The notes under the pieces: model-generated
What the model saw: the letters and a program-made list of their open reading frames with translations, nothing else
Told to the model about the DNA's origin: nothing
Database searches by the model: none
In this document: positions 1 through 8,407 of the stretch, piece by piece
Position numbering within the stretch: position 1 is the stretch's first letter
How the letters are laid out: each line of letters opens with the position of its first letter
Made by a program: the position numbers and the translations under genes
From: CAVAWX01 sp963614215
GTDB lineage: Bacteria; Actinomycetota; Coriobacteriia; Coriobacteriales; QAMH01
NCBI GenBank assembly: GCA_963614215.1
Contig: CAVECB010000013.1
Span: forward strand, 1 to 46,993
Length of the DNA stretch: 46,993 nucleotides
Direction of reading: 5' to 3'

Positions 1-147
1 CTGCGCCGCAACTGCCTCGCTTCGTTTTTTAACACCTGCGCGCAGACTTTCGTCACCACGACGAACCTCGGATATTTCAGCGACGAGGTGCTGGCTGGCG
101 CGCGCATCGTTGAGCTGCCCATCGAGGGAACGCGGCATATATACTGA
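1..147 (+). CDS. recF: RecF, C-terminal fragment
   Basis: The window opens inside a reading frame that continues to a TGA at 145-147. The visible 48 residues include QTFVTTTNLGYF and end IVELPIEGTRHIY, which fits the last strand and helix of RecF, where a QVFVTTT-like strand follows the Walker B region of this SMC-like ATPase. RecF loads RecA on gapped DNA with RecO and RecR. The order recF, DUF721 gene, gyrB, gyrA is the usual origin-proximal order of Actinobacteria and supports the call. The N-terminal domains lie outside the window, so the Walker motifs cannot be checked. Confidence 0.75.
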   Translation: MRRNCLASFFNTCAQTFVTTTNLGYFSDEVLAGARIVELPIEGTRHIY

Positions 148-247
148 ACGCGTGAAATTCATCTCGCGGGAATGCGGATGTTTAAAGAAATGAGGCGCGT
201 GACGAAAGATACGGTAGTGCGGGCGCAGGCGACGAGAGGAGGTGTGC

Positions 248-841
248 ATGAAACGTGGGTTTTCGGGTGTTGTGAACATCGGCGACGAGGTACAGCAGCT
301 GGCGCGAGCCATGGAGAAAAACGACCCCGATATTGCCGCGAGTGCGCGCGTGCAGCTGGCCTGGCAGCGCGCGGTCGACGAAAAGACTTTACAGCACACC
401 GTCGCCGTCTTTTCTGTGCCTGGTAGCGGCGCCGGCGAGGTGTTGGTCTACGTCGACTCGTCCATACGTGCCGCCGACATGAACATGCAGTCGGAGCGCT
501 TTCGTATGCACCTAAACATCGCCCTAGCCGAGCTGCGCGAGCAGGAAGGGGAGGATTTCCTCGCCGGCGACGACGCACTTTTTTCTATGAGAAAAAACGT
601 CGAGGTGGTGAAAAAGATTAAGTTCATCGTCTCAAAAAAGACCTACGCGCCACCCGAGAGGAGAAAAAGTACCGCCGAGCTGCTTGCCGCTGAAGATGAG
701 GCCGCTCGGCAGGAGAGGGTGGAGGTGCCGGATGCAACGCGCGAGGAGCTTGCCCGCGCCGCTGAATCCATCGACGATGAACGCCTGCGTCGTACGGTTT
801 TGGAGGCCGCACAATCGAACCTTTCTCGCGCCGTCCAGTAA
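248..841 (+). CDS. DUF721 (DciA-like) protein
   Basis: A 197-residue protein. The start is the ATG at 248 because GAGAGGAGG at 234-242 sits at good spacing; an in-frame GTG at 242 falls inside that site. Residues 35-75 carry the pattern of the DUF721/DciA fold: a Trp-containing helix (VQLAWQRAVDEKTLQHT) followed by a strand ending in GEVLVYVDSS. Residues 130-197 are a charged, probably helical tail rich in Glu and Arg. In Actinobacteria this gene lies between recF and gyrB, and DciA proteins help load the replicative helicase. The match is by pattern and position only; the similarity is modest and the tail is not diagnostic. Confidence 0.65.
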   Translation: MKRGFSGVVNIGDEVQQLARAMEKNDPDIAASARVQLAWQRAVDEKTLQHTVAVFSVPGSGAGEVLVYVDSSIRAADMNMQSERFRMHLNIALAELREQEGEDFLAGDDALFSMRKNVEVVKKIKFIVSKKTYAPPERRKSTAELLAAEDEAARQERVEVPDATREELARAAESIDDERLRRTVLEAAQSNLSRAVQ

Positions 842-1024
842 AAGCATGTGCGCCACTGGAAACGCGCGGAGTAACAGGAGCGTGCGAGCCGCTGTGCAAC
901 CCGACGCACGAGCCGACATGCGAGCCGATGAGAAAGCGCGAGAGCGCCCGCGCGCCGAGTTTTGAGTTTTTCTTCACATCAACTGGGAAAACCCTCTTAT
1001 CTCAAAAATTAATAAGCTATCTAC

Positions 1025-1063
1025 CCACAAAATCTTGTGGTTTCAAATACAATAGCGAATATA
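1025..1063 (+). promoter_or_regulatory. Candidate gyrB promoter with inverted repeat
   Basis: The 304-base gap before gyrB (842-1145) becomes AT-rich after 960. It holds an inverted repeat CCACAA-aatc-TTGTGG (1025-1040). The right arm can serve as a -35 box, with AATATA 17 bases downstream (1058-1063); TACAAT at 1048-1053 is an alternative -10. The overlap of a dyad with a promoter suggests an operator, possibly one sensing supercoiling. I see no other gene in this gap. Confidence 0.35.
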
Positions 1064-1145
1064 TGTTGTGATGTACACGGCCGGTTCGTGTCGCACCTTC
1101 GCGTGCGCCAAAACCGGCCGCGACATGGTGTTGACGGAGGGTGTT

Positions 1146-3083
1146 TTGGCGCAGGAATCATCTTCTTATTCTGGAAAAGACATCCAGGTACTCGAAGGCC
1201 TCGAGGCCGTGCGCAAGCGGCCGGGCATGTACATAGGGTCGACCGGTCCTAAAGGTCTGCATCATCTGGTCTACGAGGTGGTGGACAACTCCGTCGACGA
1301 GGCGCTCGCGGGGTATTGTACGAAGGTGGACATCACTATCAACCCCGACGGGTCGGTGACGGTGGTAGACGATGGCCGCGGTATCCCCGTAGACGAGCAT
1401 CCGAAGATGAAGATTCCGACGCTCGAGGTTGTCTTGACCATCCTGCATGCTGGCGGCAAGTTCGGCGGCGACGGTTATAAGGTGTCCGGTGGCCTGCACG
1501 GCGTGGGCGTGTCTGTGGTGAATGCCCTGTCCACGAAGGTTATTGCCGAGGTGCGCCGCGACGGCTCCACCTACGAGATGCAGTTTGCGCGGGGCAAGAC
1601 CACCCAGAAGATGAAAAAGACCGGCAGCGCGGACTCGACGGGTACCTCCATCACGTTTTGGGCAGACCCCGAAATATTCGAGACCACTGAATACGACGAT
1701 AGTGTGCTGCTCACACATTTCCGCGAGACGGCCTTCTTAAACAAAGGGTTGAAGCTCCACTTCACCGACAAACGCGAGGGTAAAGACGTTGACGAGACCT
1801 TTCAGTACATGGGCGGCATCGTCGATTTCATCAAGTACCTCAACGAGAATAAGACCCCCGTCAGCGGCACGGACCCCATCGACTTTAACGCTGAAAGTGA
1901 GGCCGGGCAGGTCGAGGTGGCCATGCAGTGGACCGAGGCCTACAACGAGACGGTGCTTTCCTTTGCCAACAACATTCACACCGCCGAGGGNNNNNNNNNN
2001 NNNNNNNNNNNNNNNNNNNNNNNNNNNNNNNNNNNNNNNNNNNNNNNNNNNNNNNNNNNNNNNNNNNNNNNNNNNNNNNNNNNNNNNNNNNNNNNNNNNN
2101 NNNNNNNNNNNNNNNNNNNNNNNNNNNNNNNNNNNNNNNNNNNNNNNNNNNNNNNNNNNNNNNNNNNNNNNNNNNNNNNNNNNNNNNNNNNNNNNNNNNN
2201 NNNNNNNNNNNNNNNNNNNNNNNNNNNNNNNNNNNNNNNNNNNNNNNNNNNNNNNNNNNNNNNNNNNNNNNNNNNNNNNNNNNNNNNNNNNNNNNNNNNN
2301 NNNNNNNNNNNNNNNNNNNNNNNNNNNNNNNNNNNNNNNAAGAGCGTGTTCGAGGGTGCGGGCATGCCCGGCAAACTAGCCGATTGCTCGGTGAAAGACC
2401 CAGCGCTGACCGAGCTCTACATCGTTGAGGGCGATTCCGCAGGTGGTTCGGCCAAGCAGGCGCGCGAGCGCAGCTATCAGGCCATTTTGCCCCTGCGCGG
2501 CAAAATATTAAACGTCGAGCGCGCAGGCCAGAGCCGCGCCCTCAACTCCGAGACCATCACCTCGCTCATCACCGCCATCGGCACCGGCATTGGCGAGGAG
2601 TTCGACGCCGACAAGGCGCGCTACCACCGCATCATCATCATGACCGATGCCGACGTGGACGGCGCGCACATCGCCATTCTGCTGATGACTTTCTTCTTCC
2701 GCTTCATGCCCGAGCTTATTGCGCGCGGCTACATCTACATCGCGTGTCCGCCGCTCTACGGCCTAAAGAAGAAAAACTCGCGCACAGGCAAAGTGTTGCA
2801 GTACCTCTACAACGACGCGGCGCTCGCGGAGTGCATGGCCAGCATCGACGACCCGTCCAAATACGATGTGCAGCGCTATAAAGGCTTGGGCGAAATGGAT
2901 CCCGAGCAACTATGGGAGACAACCATGGACCCCGAGCAGCGCACTTTACGCCAGATCACCTACCAAGACGCCGGCGAGGTGGATAAGGTGGTTTCGGACC
3001 TTATGGGAAATGACGTCGAAACAAGGCGCCTGTTCATCCAAGAACACGCCAAAGAGCTCGACGAGAGATTCTTGGACGTGTAG
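1146..3083 (+). CDS. gyrB: DNA gyrase subunit B
   Basis: GyrB is the ATPase subunit of the A2B2 type II topoisomerase that introduces negative supercoils. I chose TTG at 1146, giving MAQESSSYSGKDIQ, because GGAGG at 1136-1140 lies 5 bases upstream; in-frame starts at 1068 and 1125 lack this. The GHKL ATPase shows EVVDNSVDEAL (about 44-54), DDGRGIPV (about 75) and GLHGVGVSVVNALS. The TOPRIM domain shows EGDSAGGSA (about 428) and DADVDGAH (about 500), and QRYKGLGEMD follows near the end. A run of 349 Ns removes about 116 residues, but the frame is intact across it and the total of 645 residues matches family length, so the gap size looks right. gyrA starts 18 bases downstream. Confidence 0.96.
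   Translation: MAQESSSYSGKDIQVLEGLEAVRKRPGMYIGSTGPKGLHHLVYEVVDNSVDEALAGYCTKVDITINPDGSVTVVDDGRGIPVDEHPKMKIPTLEVVLTILHAGGKFGGDGYKVSGGLHGVGVSVVNALSTKVIAEVRRDGSTYEMQFARGKTTQKMKKTGSADSTGTSITFWADPEIFETTEYDDSVLLTHFRETAFLNKGLKLHFTDKREGKDVDETFQYMGGIVDFIKYLNENKTPVSGTDPIDFNAESEAGQVEVAMQWTEAYNETVLSFANNIHTAEXXXXXXXXXXXXXXXXXXXXXXXXXXXXXXXXXXXXXXXXXXXXXXXXXXXXXXXXXXXXXXXXXXXXXXXXXXXXXXXXXXXXXXXXXXXXXXXXXXXXXXXXXXXXXXXXXXXXXKSVFEGAGMPGKLADCSVKDPALTELYIVEGDSAGGSAKQARERSYQAILPLRGKILNVERAGQSRALNSETITSLITAIGTGIGEEFDADKARYHRIIIMTDADVDGAHIAILLMTFFFRFMPELIARGYIYIACPPLYGLKKKNSRTGKVLQYLYNDAALAECMASIDDPSKYDVQRYKGLGEMDPEQLWETTMDPEQRTLRQITYQDAGEVDKVVSDLMGNDVETRRLFIQEHAKELDERFLDV
1991..2339. other. Assembly gap of 349 Ns inside gyrB
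   Basis: All bases are N. The missing part should encode the region from the end of the GHKL/transducer domain, after NNIHTAEG, to just before the TOPRIM entry at KSVFEGAGMPGKLADC. About 116-117 residues separate these points in well-known GyrB proteins, so the estimated size is consistent with a simple gap and no missing insertion. Confidence 0.97.
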
Positions 3084-3101
3084 GGAAAGGAGGGACAGCA
3101 C

Positions 3102-5921
3102 ATGGCAGACGACACGAATTTCAACGATATGCCCGATATGTCCGGCACGCCCGAGCATGGTGAAGATGGCAGCATCGATAATTTGCTCGGCCGCATTAAC
3201 GACGCCGACACGCAAGGCGACGGCAGTTTGGAGGCCGACGTGGAAGAAGCGGCCGCGGCAGGCGACGGCTTCGGCGAGGGGTTGTCCGCCGCACCCGAAC
3301 ACGTGGTCGGCGAGGATATGGAGTCGAAGATTAATGCGGGGTTGGGCGTGAGCGATGCCAATGTGGGTAAGGTGTCGAGCACCGAGTTCTCCCACGAGAT
3401 GCGCTCGTCGTTTCTCGAGTACTCGATGTCGGTTATCGTGGCGCGCGCCCTGCCCGACGTGCGCGACGGCATGAAGCCCGTGCACCGCCGCATCCTCTAC
3501 TCGATGTACAGCACCGGCATCACCCCAAATAAACCGCATGTGAAATCGGCACGCTCCGTCGGCGATTGTATGGGTAAGTACCACCCGCACGGCGACGCGG
3601 CCATCTACGACACGATGGTGCGCATGGCGCAGGATTTCTCCATGCGCGTGCCCCTGATCGATGGCCACGGCAACTTCGGCTCCGTGGACGGCGACAGTCC
3701 GGCGGCTATGCGCTACACCGAGGCGCGTCTGAACAAACCCGCTATGGAGATGCTCGCCGACCTGGATAAGGAAACGGTGGACTGGCAGCCCAACTACGAC
3801 GAGTCGCTGCAAGAGCCCAAGGCGCTGCCGGCGCGTTTTCCGAATCTGCTGGTGAATGGCTCGAACGGCATCGCCGTTGGTATGGCCACGAATATCCCGC
3901 CGCACAATCTGGGCGAGGCCATCGACGCGACCATCGCGCAGATGGAAAATCCCGACATCTCGCTTGAAGAGCTGATGGAGATCATGCCTGGGCCCGATTT
4001 TCCTACGGGCGGCACCATCATGGGTAGGCGCGGTATTCACGAGGCCTACGCCACCGGCCGTGGCTCGATCACCGTGCGTGCGAAAGCACATGTGGAGAAG
4101 AGTAAATCCGGGCGCAACCGTCTGATCGTGACCGAGATTCCCTACCAGGTGAACAAGCTGCGCCTGATCGACAAAATTGCCGACCTTGTGCGCCAAAAGA
4201 AGATCACCGAAATTTCGGGGCTTAACGACGAGTCCGACCGCAAGGGCATGCGCATCGTCATCGACCTAAAGCGCGGCGAGGAACCGCAGGTCGTGTTGAA
4301 CAAGCTCTACAAGCATACACAACTGCAGACTGGTTTTGGCATCATCAACATCGCGCTCGTGGAAGGCGTGCCGCGCGTCTTGACGCTTAAAGAGATGCTG
4401 CAGCACTACATCGACCACCAAGAAGATGTGATCGTGCGGCGCACCCGCTTCGATTTGCGCAAGGCCGAGGAGCGCGCACATATACTCGAAGGCCTGATGG
4501 TTGCTCTCGACAATATCGACGAGGTCATCAGCATCATCCGTGCGTCGCGCACCGACGAGGAGGCCAAGCAGCACCTAGTCGAGCGCTTCGGGTTGTCTGA
4601 TGTGCAGACCGAGGCCATCCTGCAGATGCGTCTGCGCCGCCTGACCGGGCTAAACCGCGAGGCTGTGGAAAGCGAGCTGGCCGAGAAGCGCGAACAGATC
4701 GACTACTACAAGCGCGTGCTGGCCGACGAGGGTATGGTCAAAGACATCATCAAAGACGAGATGCTCGCCGTGAAGAAGAAGTATGCCGACGCTCGCCGCA
4801 CGGACATTTCCGACGATGTACGCGACCTCGACATAGAGGATATGATCGCCGACGAGGATATGGTCGTCACCATCACGCGCAGCGGCTATATCAAGCGCTT
4901 ACCCGTGGACACCTACCGCCAGCAAAAACGCGGTGGCAAGGGCATGAGCGGGGTGAATCTAAAAGACGACGACTTTGTTGAGCAGCTTTTTGTGGCCTCA
5001 ACCCACGACTACATGCTCTATTTCACCAACGCGGGCAAGGTCTACCGCCAAAAAGTTTACGAGATCCCGCTGGGTAGCCGGCAGGCGCGCGGCACAGCCA
5101 TCGTCAACTTACTACCGCTTGAAGATGGCGAGACAGTCGCGGCCGTCATCAATACGCGCGACTTCCCTGAAGACGAGTATCTGCTGTTCGGCACCGCGCA
5201 GGGCATGGTGAAAAAGACGGCGTTTTCCGCGTATAAAAACGTGCGCAGCTCTGGGCTGATTGCTATCAATCTCAGGGACGGCGACGAGCTGATAGCGGTG
5301 CGTCGCGTGAAGGCGGGTATGAAGGTGATGCTCGTGTCGAGCGCGGGCAAGGCCATCATGTGCGAGGAAAGCGAGTTTCGGGCGATGGGTCGCGACACCA
5401 GCGGCGTGCACGGTATACGCATCGACGCTGATGCGGGCGTGCGCGTGCTGGGGATGGAGATAGCCCGCCCCGACACTGATTTGTTCGTGATTACGGAGAA
5501 GGGCTACGGTAAGCGCACGAAGACCTCCGAGTACCCCACCCAGCATCGCGGCGGCGGTGGCGTGACCACCATTAAGCTGACCGACAAGAAGGGGCAACTC
5601 GTTGCGATGAAGGTGATTGACGACAGCCACGAGCTGATGATTGCCTCCGAGGAAGGCGTCGTCATCCGTGTGTCGGCCGGCGACATCTCTGAGTTGGGAC
5701 GCGCGACGCAAGGTGTGAAGGTGATGAACGTGGGAGAAAACGACCGCGTTGTTGCCGTGGCCCGTTTGGCTGAAGGTGGTAAGAAGAAGGAAAGCGACGG
5801 GCTAGTCGAAGGGCAGGATGAGCTGGTTTCGGGTGTGTCCGGGCAGTTCGATACGAGTACCGACGGCGCCGACGTAGATGAGGTCGATGAGGGAGAAGAG
5901 GCCACCGGCGCTGCCGAGTAG
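3102..5921 (+). CDS. gyrA: DNA gyrase subunit A
   Basis: A 939-residue GyrA, the DNA-cutting subunit. AAAGGAGGG lies before the ATG at 3102. The catalytic tyrosine is Tyr205 in AAMRYTEARL and the quinolone-determining loop reads HPHGDAAIYD (161-170). The C-terminal beta-pinwheel has a GyrA box (QQKRGGKGMSG). Two oddities are visible. An acidic N-terminal extension of about 95 residues, rich in Asp, Glu, Gly and Ala, precedes the conserved EFSHEMRSSFLEYSMS. The residue equivalent to E. coli Ser83 is Ala166. The last 45 residues are a second acidic tail. It is co-transcribed with gyrB and followed by a strong terminator. Confidence 0.96.
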   Translation: MADDTNFNDMPDMSGTPEHGEDGSIDNLLGRINDADTQGDGSLEADVEEAAAAGDGFGEGLSAAPEHVVGEDMESKINAGLGVSDANVGKVSSTEFSHEMRSSFLEYSMSVIVARALPDVRDGMKPVHRRILYSMYSTGITPNKPHVKSARSVGDCMGKYHPHGDAAIYDTMVRMAQDFSMRVPLIDGHGNFGSVDGDSPAAMRYTEARLNKPAMEMLADLDKETVDWQPNYDESLQEPKALPARFPNLLVNGSNGIAVGMATNIPPHNLGEAIDATIAQMENPDISLEELMEIMPGPDFPTGGTIMGRRGIHEAYATGRGSITVRAKAHVEKSKSGRNRLIVTEIPYQVNKLRLIDKIADLVRQKKITEISGLNDESDRKGMRIVIDLKRGEEPQVVLNKLYKHTQLQTGFGIINIALVEGVPRVLTLKEMLQHYIDHQEDVIVRRTRFDLRKAEERAHILEGLMVALDNIDEVISIIRASRTDEEAKQHLVERFGLSDVQTEAILQMRLRRLTGLNREAVESELAEKREQIDYYKRVLADEGMVKDIIKDEMLAVKKKYADARRTDISDDVRDLDIEDMIADEDMVVTITRSGYIKRLPVDTYRQQKRGGKGMSGVNLKDDDFVEQLFVASTHDYMLYFTNAGKVYRQKVYEIPLGSRQARGTAIVNLLPLEDGETVAAVINTRDFPEDEYLLFGTAQGMVKKTAFSAYKNVRSSGLIAINLRDGDELIAVRRVKAGMKVMLVSSAGKAIMCEESEFRAMGRDTSGVHGIRIDADAGVRVLGMEIARPDTDLFVITEKGYGKRTKTSEYPTQHRGGGGVTTIKLTDKKGQLVAMKVIDDSHELMIASEEGVVIRVSAGDISELGRATQGVKVMNVGENDRVVAVARLAEGGKKKESDGLVEGQDELVSGVSGQFDTSTDGADVDEVDEGEEATGAAE

Positions 5922-5962
5922 GGTTTGCGCGGCGTGCCCGCGCCCGTTTCATATGTGAAAAA

Positions 5963-6004
5963 CCCCGTCGGAGGGGCATCTCCGGCGGGGATTTTCAATT
6001 TTTT
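5963..6004 (+). terminator. Rho-independent terminator after gyrA
   Basis: An 11-bp stem, CCCCGTCGGAG (5963-5973) against CTCCGGCGGGG (5980-5990) with one G-T pair, has a 6-base loop. It is followed by ATTTTCAATTTTTT. It lies 41 bases after the gyrA stop and is the clearest intrinsic terminator in the window. Confidence 0.9.
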
Positions 6005-6069
6005 GAGCCGTTCACCAAAAATTTTTTGAAAAACCGCAGTTCACTTGAAAAAAAGTTCTAACATTTTTC

Positions 6070-6097
6070 TTGCAATTGAGCGAGGTTATGGCATCAT
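6070..6097 (+). promoter_or_regulatory. Candidate promoter of tRNA-Ile
   Basis: TTGCAA (6070-6075) and CATCAT (6092-6097) are separated by 16 bases and end 18 bases before the mature tRNA 5' end. The upstream 5995-6065 stretch is AT-rich with A and T runs and could act as an UP element. The -10 match is moderate. Confidence 0.35.
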
Positions 6098-6115
6098 TCA
6101 TTTTTGCGTGTTTTT

Positions 6116-6192
6116 GGGCCTTTAGCTCAGTTGGCTAGAGCGCACGACTGATAATCGTGAGGTCAGAAGTTCGAATCTTCTAAGGCCCACCA
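6116..6192 (+). tRNA. tRNA-Ile (GAU)
   Basis: A full cloverleaf of 77 bases with an encoded CCA. The acceptor stem GGGCCTT pairs with AAGGCCC. The anticodon stem CACGA/TCGTG closes the loop CTGATAA with anticodon GAT. The T arm contains GTTCGAATC. The pairing with tRNA-Ala downstream is like a 16S-23S spacer, but no rRNA flanks it here. Confidence 0.97.
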
Positions 6193-6200
6193 TTCGTTGC

Positions 6201-6245
6201 AATAAACGCCCCGGCGTGGGCCGAGTCGCCGCCGGGGCGTTTATT
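6201..6245. terminator. Perfect 16-bp hairpin between the two tRNA genes
   Basis: AATAAACGCCCCGGCG (6201-6216) is exactly complementary to 6230-6245, with a 13-base loop. The A/T-rich foot gives AATAAA on one side and TTTATT on the other, so it could stop transcription in both directions. It starts 8 bases after the tRNA-Ile CCA. Confidence 0.7.
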
Positions 6246-6286
6246 AATAAGCAAACGAGACGAACACGCACGGCACGCCCAAAGAT

Positions 6287-6362
6287 GGGGATGTAGCTCA
6301 GCTGGGAGAGCGCGGGCTTTGCAAGCCTGAGGTCGTGGGTTCGAGCCCCATCATCTCCACCA
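6287..6362 (+). tRNA. tRNA-Ala (UGC)
   Basis: A 76-base cloverleaf with an encoded CCA. The acceptor GGGGATG pairs with CATCTCC, including one G-T pair. The anticodon stem CGGGC/GCCTG closes TTTGCAA, with anticodon TGC. No clear separate promoter is visible between the hairpin ending at 6245 and this gene. Confidence 0.97.
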
Positions 6363-6417
6363 AAATCCTGAGCACAACCCGACATCCCCGAATAATGGAT
6401 GATGGGCGGTGTTTGCG

Positions 6418-7032
6418 CTAGAAGGCGAAGGCGACGCCGATGATGGCACAGGCGAGCATCCAGAAAAAGGGATGGACACGCTTCAGCGGCTTGAGGTTTG
6501 AAAGCACGGCCACGACGGCGAAGAGCGCAACCGCCTTCCAATTCACCGCTGCGGCAAGCGTCTGCGCCAGCGTCCCCTCGCTGAGCATATCGGCCAGCTC
6601 TACGGTTTGCGGTAGTGCGTCGGCATGGATGAACGCAAGCGAGAAGAGGAGGAGCGCGGCGGCCACGAGCAGCGCAAGCGATGCGGGGCGTATGGCCGTC
6701 ATTACGCTGTTTACCATGCGGTTTTCCCGAAACTTCGACAAAAAGCTGGCTACGATGAGGATGATGACGATGCTGGGCAGCACGCTGCCGAGTACGGCGA
6801 CGAGCGCGCCTGCAGGTCCTAGCTGCGAGAACCCCACGTAGGCCGAGAGGTTGATGCCCATCGCGCCCGGCAGCGATTGGGCCACGGCCAGCATATTGGC
6901 CAGCTCCTCGGCGCCGAACCATCCCGTGCTTTCGCCCAGGTGCTGTTGGAAGGGGATGCTCACAGCACCGCCGCCTATGGCGAAGAGGCCGATTTTTGCC
7001 ATCTGCAAAAAGAGGAAGAGGGCAAGGGGCAT
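6418..7032 (-). CDS. Chromate transporter (ChrA family), second half
   Basis: A 204-residue membrane protein of the CHR family. The N-terminus reads LFLQMAKIGLFAIGGGAVSI and is followed by ELANMLAVAQSLPGAMGINL, the conserved CHR repeat with its GGG and PG signatures. Hydrophobic stretches predict about five or six membrane segments. Its ATG overlaps the stop of the upstream paralogue by one base (TAATG), so the two are translationally coupled and probably form a heterodimer, as in short-chain CHR pairs. Family members export chromate, but many in anaerobes have no tested substrate. A wider frame continues upstream to 7599, but that part is antisense-phase to the partner gene and is not real. 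Confidence 0.88.
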   Translation of the reverse strand: MPLALFLFLQMAKIGLFAIGGGAVSIPFQQHLGESTGWFGAEELANMLAVAQSLPGAMGINLSAYVGFSQLGPAGALVAVLGSVLPSIVIILIVASFLSKFRENRMVNSVMTAIRPASLALLVAAALLLFSLAFIHADALPQTVELADMLSEGTLAQTLAAAVNWKAVALFAVVAVLSNLKPLKRVHPFFWMLACAIIGVAFAF

Positions 7033-7589
7033 TAGGACCGCCCCCTGCGCCCGCGCAGCTCGCGCACACCCTGCAGCACCACGCCGAGTACCGCCGCGCC
7101 CACCACGACAAGCACTGGTGAGGCGTCGACGAGCAGCGTGACCGCGAGTGCGACGGCGAAAATGCACGCCGCCAGCGCGTCGCGCACCGAGACTTTCCAC
7201 AGTTTCACGATGGTGCTGAATATAAGCACGCACACGGCGACACGTATGCCGCAAAACGCCGATTGCACAGCCGGGATGTCCATGAACTGCCCGAGCACGC
7301 TGGCCGCGATGGTGACGAGCACGACCGACGGCAGCACGAAGCCGAGTGTGGCCACGATACCGCCGATGTTGCCCGCGAGCTTCTTGCCGCAAAAAGTTGC
7401 CGTGTTCACCGCGATCATCCCGGGTGTGGCCTGTGCAATCGCGTAGTAGTCGGCCAGCTCCTCTTCGTTGATCCAGTGCTTGCGGTCGATCAGCTCGCGT
7501 TGCGCGATGGGCAGCAGCGCGTATCCCGAGAAGGTCATGACGCTGATTTTCACGAATGTGGAAAAAAGCTCCCACAGCTTGCGTGCCAT
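7032..7589 (-). CDS. Chromate transporter (ChrA family), first half
   Basis: A 185-residue CHR-family half transporter. Residues 1-30 read WELFSTFVKISVMTFSGYAL, and the motif ELADYYAIAQATPGMIAVN matches the EL-x-AQ-x-PG core of the family. Several hydrophobic segments follow, and the tail is basic (RELRGRRGRS). It is the first gene of a two-gene minus-strand operon with its paralogue, which starts on its last base. A minus-strand TATAAT lies 49 bases upstream of the ATG. The pair points away from tmk, so 7590-7747 holds divergent promoters. Confidence 0.88.
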   Translation of the reverse strand: MARKLWELFSTFVKISVMTFSGYALLPIAQRELIDRKHWINEEELADYYAIAQATPGMIAVNTATFCGKKLAGNIGGIVATLGFVLPSVVLVTIAASVLGQFMDIPAVQSAFCGIRVAVCVLIFSTIVKLWKVSVRDALAACIFAVALAVTLLVDASPVLVVVGAAVLGVVLQGVRELRGRRGRS

Positions 7590-7637
7590 CTATCCGCACT
7601 CCAAAACGAGGATGATAAGCCTTAGAATACGGAGCAG

Positions 7638-7643
7638 ATTATA
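7638..7643 (-). promoter_or_regulatory. -10 box for the chromate transporter pair
   Basis: On the minus strand a perfect TATAAT lies 48-54 bases before the ATG at 7589. No convincing -35 hexamer is seen 16-18 bases further upstream, which is GC-rich, so this may need an activator or an extended -10. Confidence 0.35.
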
Positions 7644-7747
7644 TACGCCGTCGCGGCGTTTTCGCGTGCCGCCCGTGCGCGGTGCTCGGGCGTTGTGCCA
7701 TTTAGCCGGCGGCGTGCAGACCATATACGATGCGAAGGAGAAAGCCC

Positions 7748-8407
7748 ATGGAGCAGGGGCTGTTCATCACATTCGAGGGAACGGACGGTTCAGGAAAGAC
7801 CACGCAGGCCGCCCGCCTGGCCGCGCATCTGCGAAAAGAGGGCTACGAGGTCGTGCAGGTCCACGAGCCCGGTGGCACCGAGATAGGCGAGCGCGTGCGC
7901 GGGCTTTTGCTGGACAAGGAGCTGGAGGGCATGGACCCGATGGCCGAGCTTTTGCTCTACGAGGCGGCGCGCGCCCAGCTCGTGCGCGAGGTGGTTGTGC
8001 CGGCGCTTAAAGAGGGCAAGGTCGTGGTGTGCGACCGCTTCGCCGATTCGTCGGTGGCCTACCAGGGCTACGGGCGCAAGCTGGGCCCAGACATCGTCGA
8101 GCAGTTAAACGCTGCCGCGACGGGCGGGTTGGTGCCCGACCGCACCATATTGCTCGACATGGATCCCGAGATCTCGATGCAACGCGCCATCGACGGTGAT
8201 GACGGGCCAGACCGCATCGAGGCGGAGGGCGCGGGGCTGCAGCGCGACGTCTACGACGGGTTTCGGGCGCTGGCTGCGGTGAACCCCGAGCGCATACGCA
8301 TTGTCGCGGCGCACCGCTCGCCCGACCAGGTGCAGCTCGCCGCTTTCGTCGAGTTGCAAGACCTTTTCATGGACGCGCAGCTGCCCGATGTGGGCGTCGC
8401 CGGCTGA
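7748..8407 (+). CDS. tmk: Thymidylate kinase
   Basis: A 219-residue dTMP kinase making dTDP for DNA synthesis. The P-loop GTDGSGKTT is at 11-19, the DRF-type motif is VVCDRFADSSVAYQG near 96-110, and the LID region carries Asp/Arg pairs (GPDRIEAEG). The start is ATG 7748 with GAAGGAG upstream; an ATG at 7730 lies before that site. The stop overlaps the next start as TGATG, the coupling typical of tmk-holB. The C-terminal 30 residues end in FVELQDLFMDAQLP, ordinary for the family. Confidence 0.95.
   Translation: MEQGLFITFEGTDGSGKTTQAARLAAHLRKEGYEVVQVHEPGGTEIGERVRGLLLDKELEGMDPMAELLLYEAARAQLVREVVVPALKEGKVVVCDRFADSSVAYQGYGRKLGPDIVEQLNAAATGGLVPDRTILLDMDPEISMQRAIDGDDGPDRIEAEGAGLQRDVYDGFRALAAVNPERIRIVAAHRSPDQVQLAAFVELQDLFMDAQLPDVGVAG

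Noticed and set aside
1068..1145. Earlier start of GyrB at ATG 1068
   Set aside because: The added residues are unlike GyrB, and the TTG at 1146 has GGAGG at 5-base spacing and gives a normal length.
6116..6362. Part of a ribosomal RNA operon
   Set aside because: tRNA-Ile and tRNA-Ala often lie between 16S and 23S, but gyrA and a terminator flank one side and a chromate transporter the other; no rRNA sequence is seen.
6116..6362. tRNA attachment site of an integrated element
   Set aside because: No integrase and no repeated tRNA 3' end were found near either tRNA, or near tRNA-Gln.
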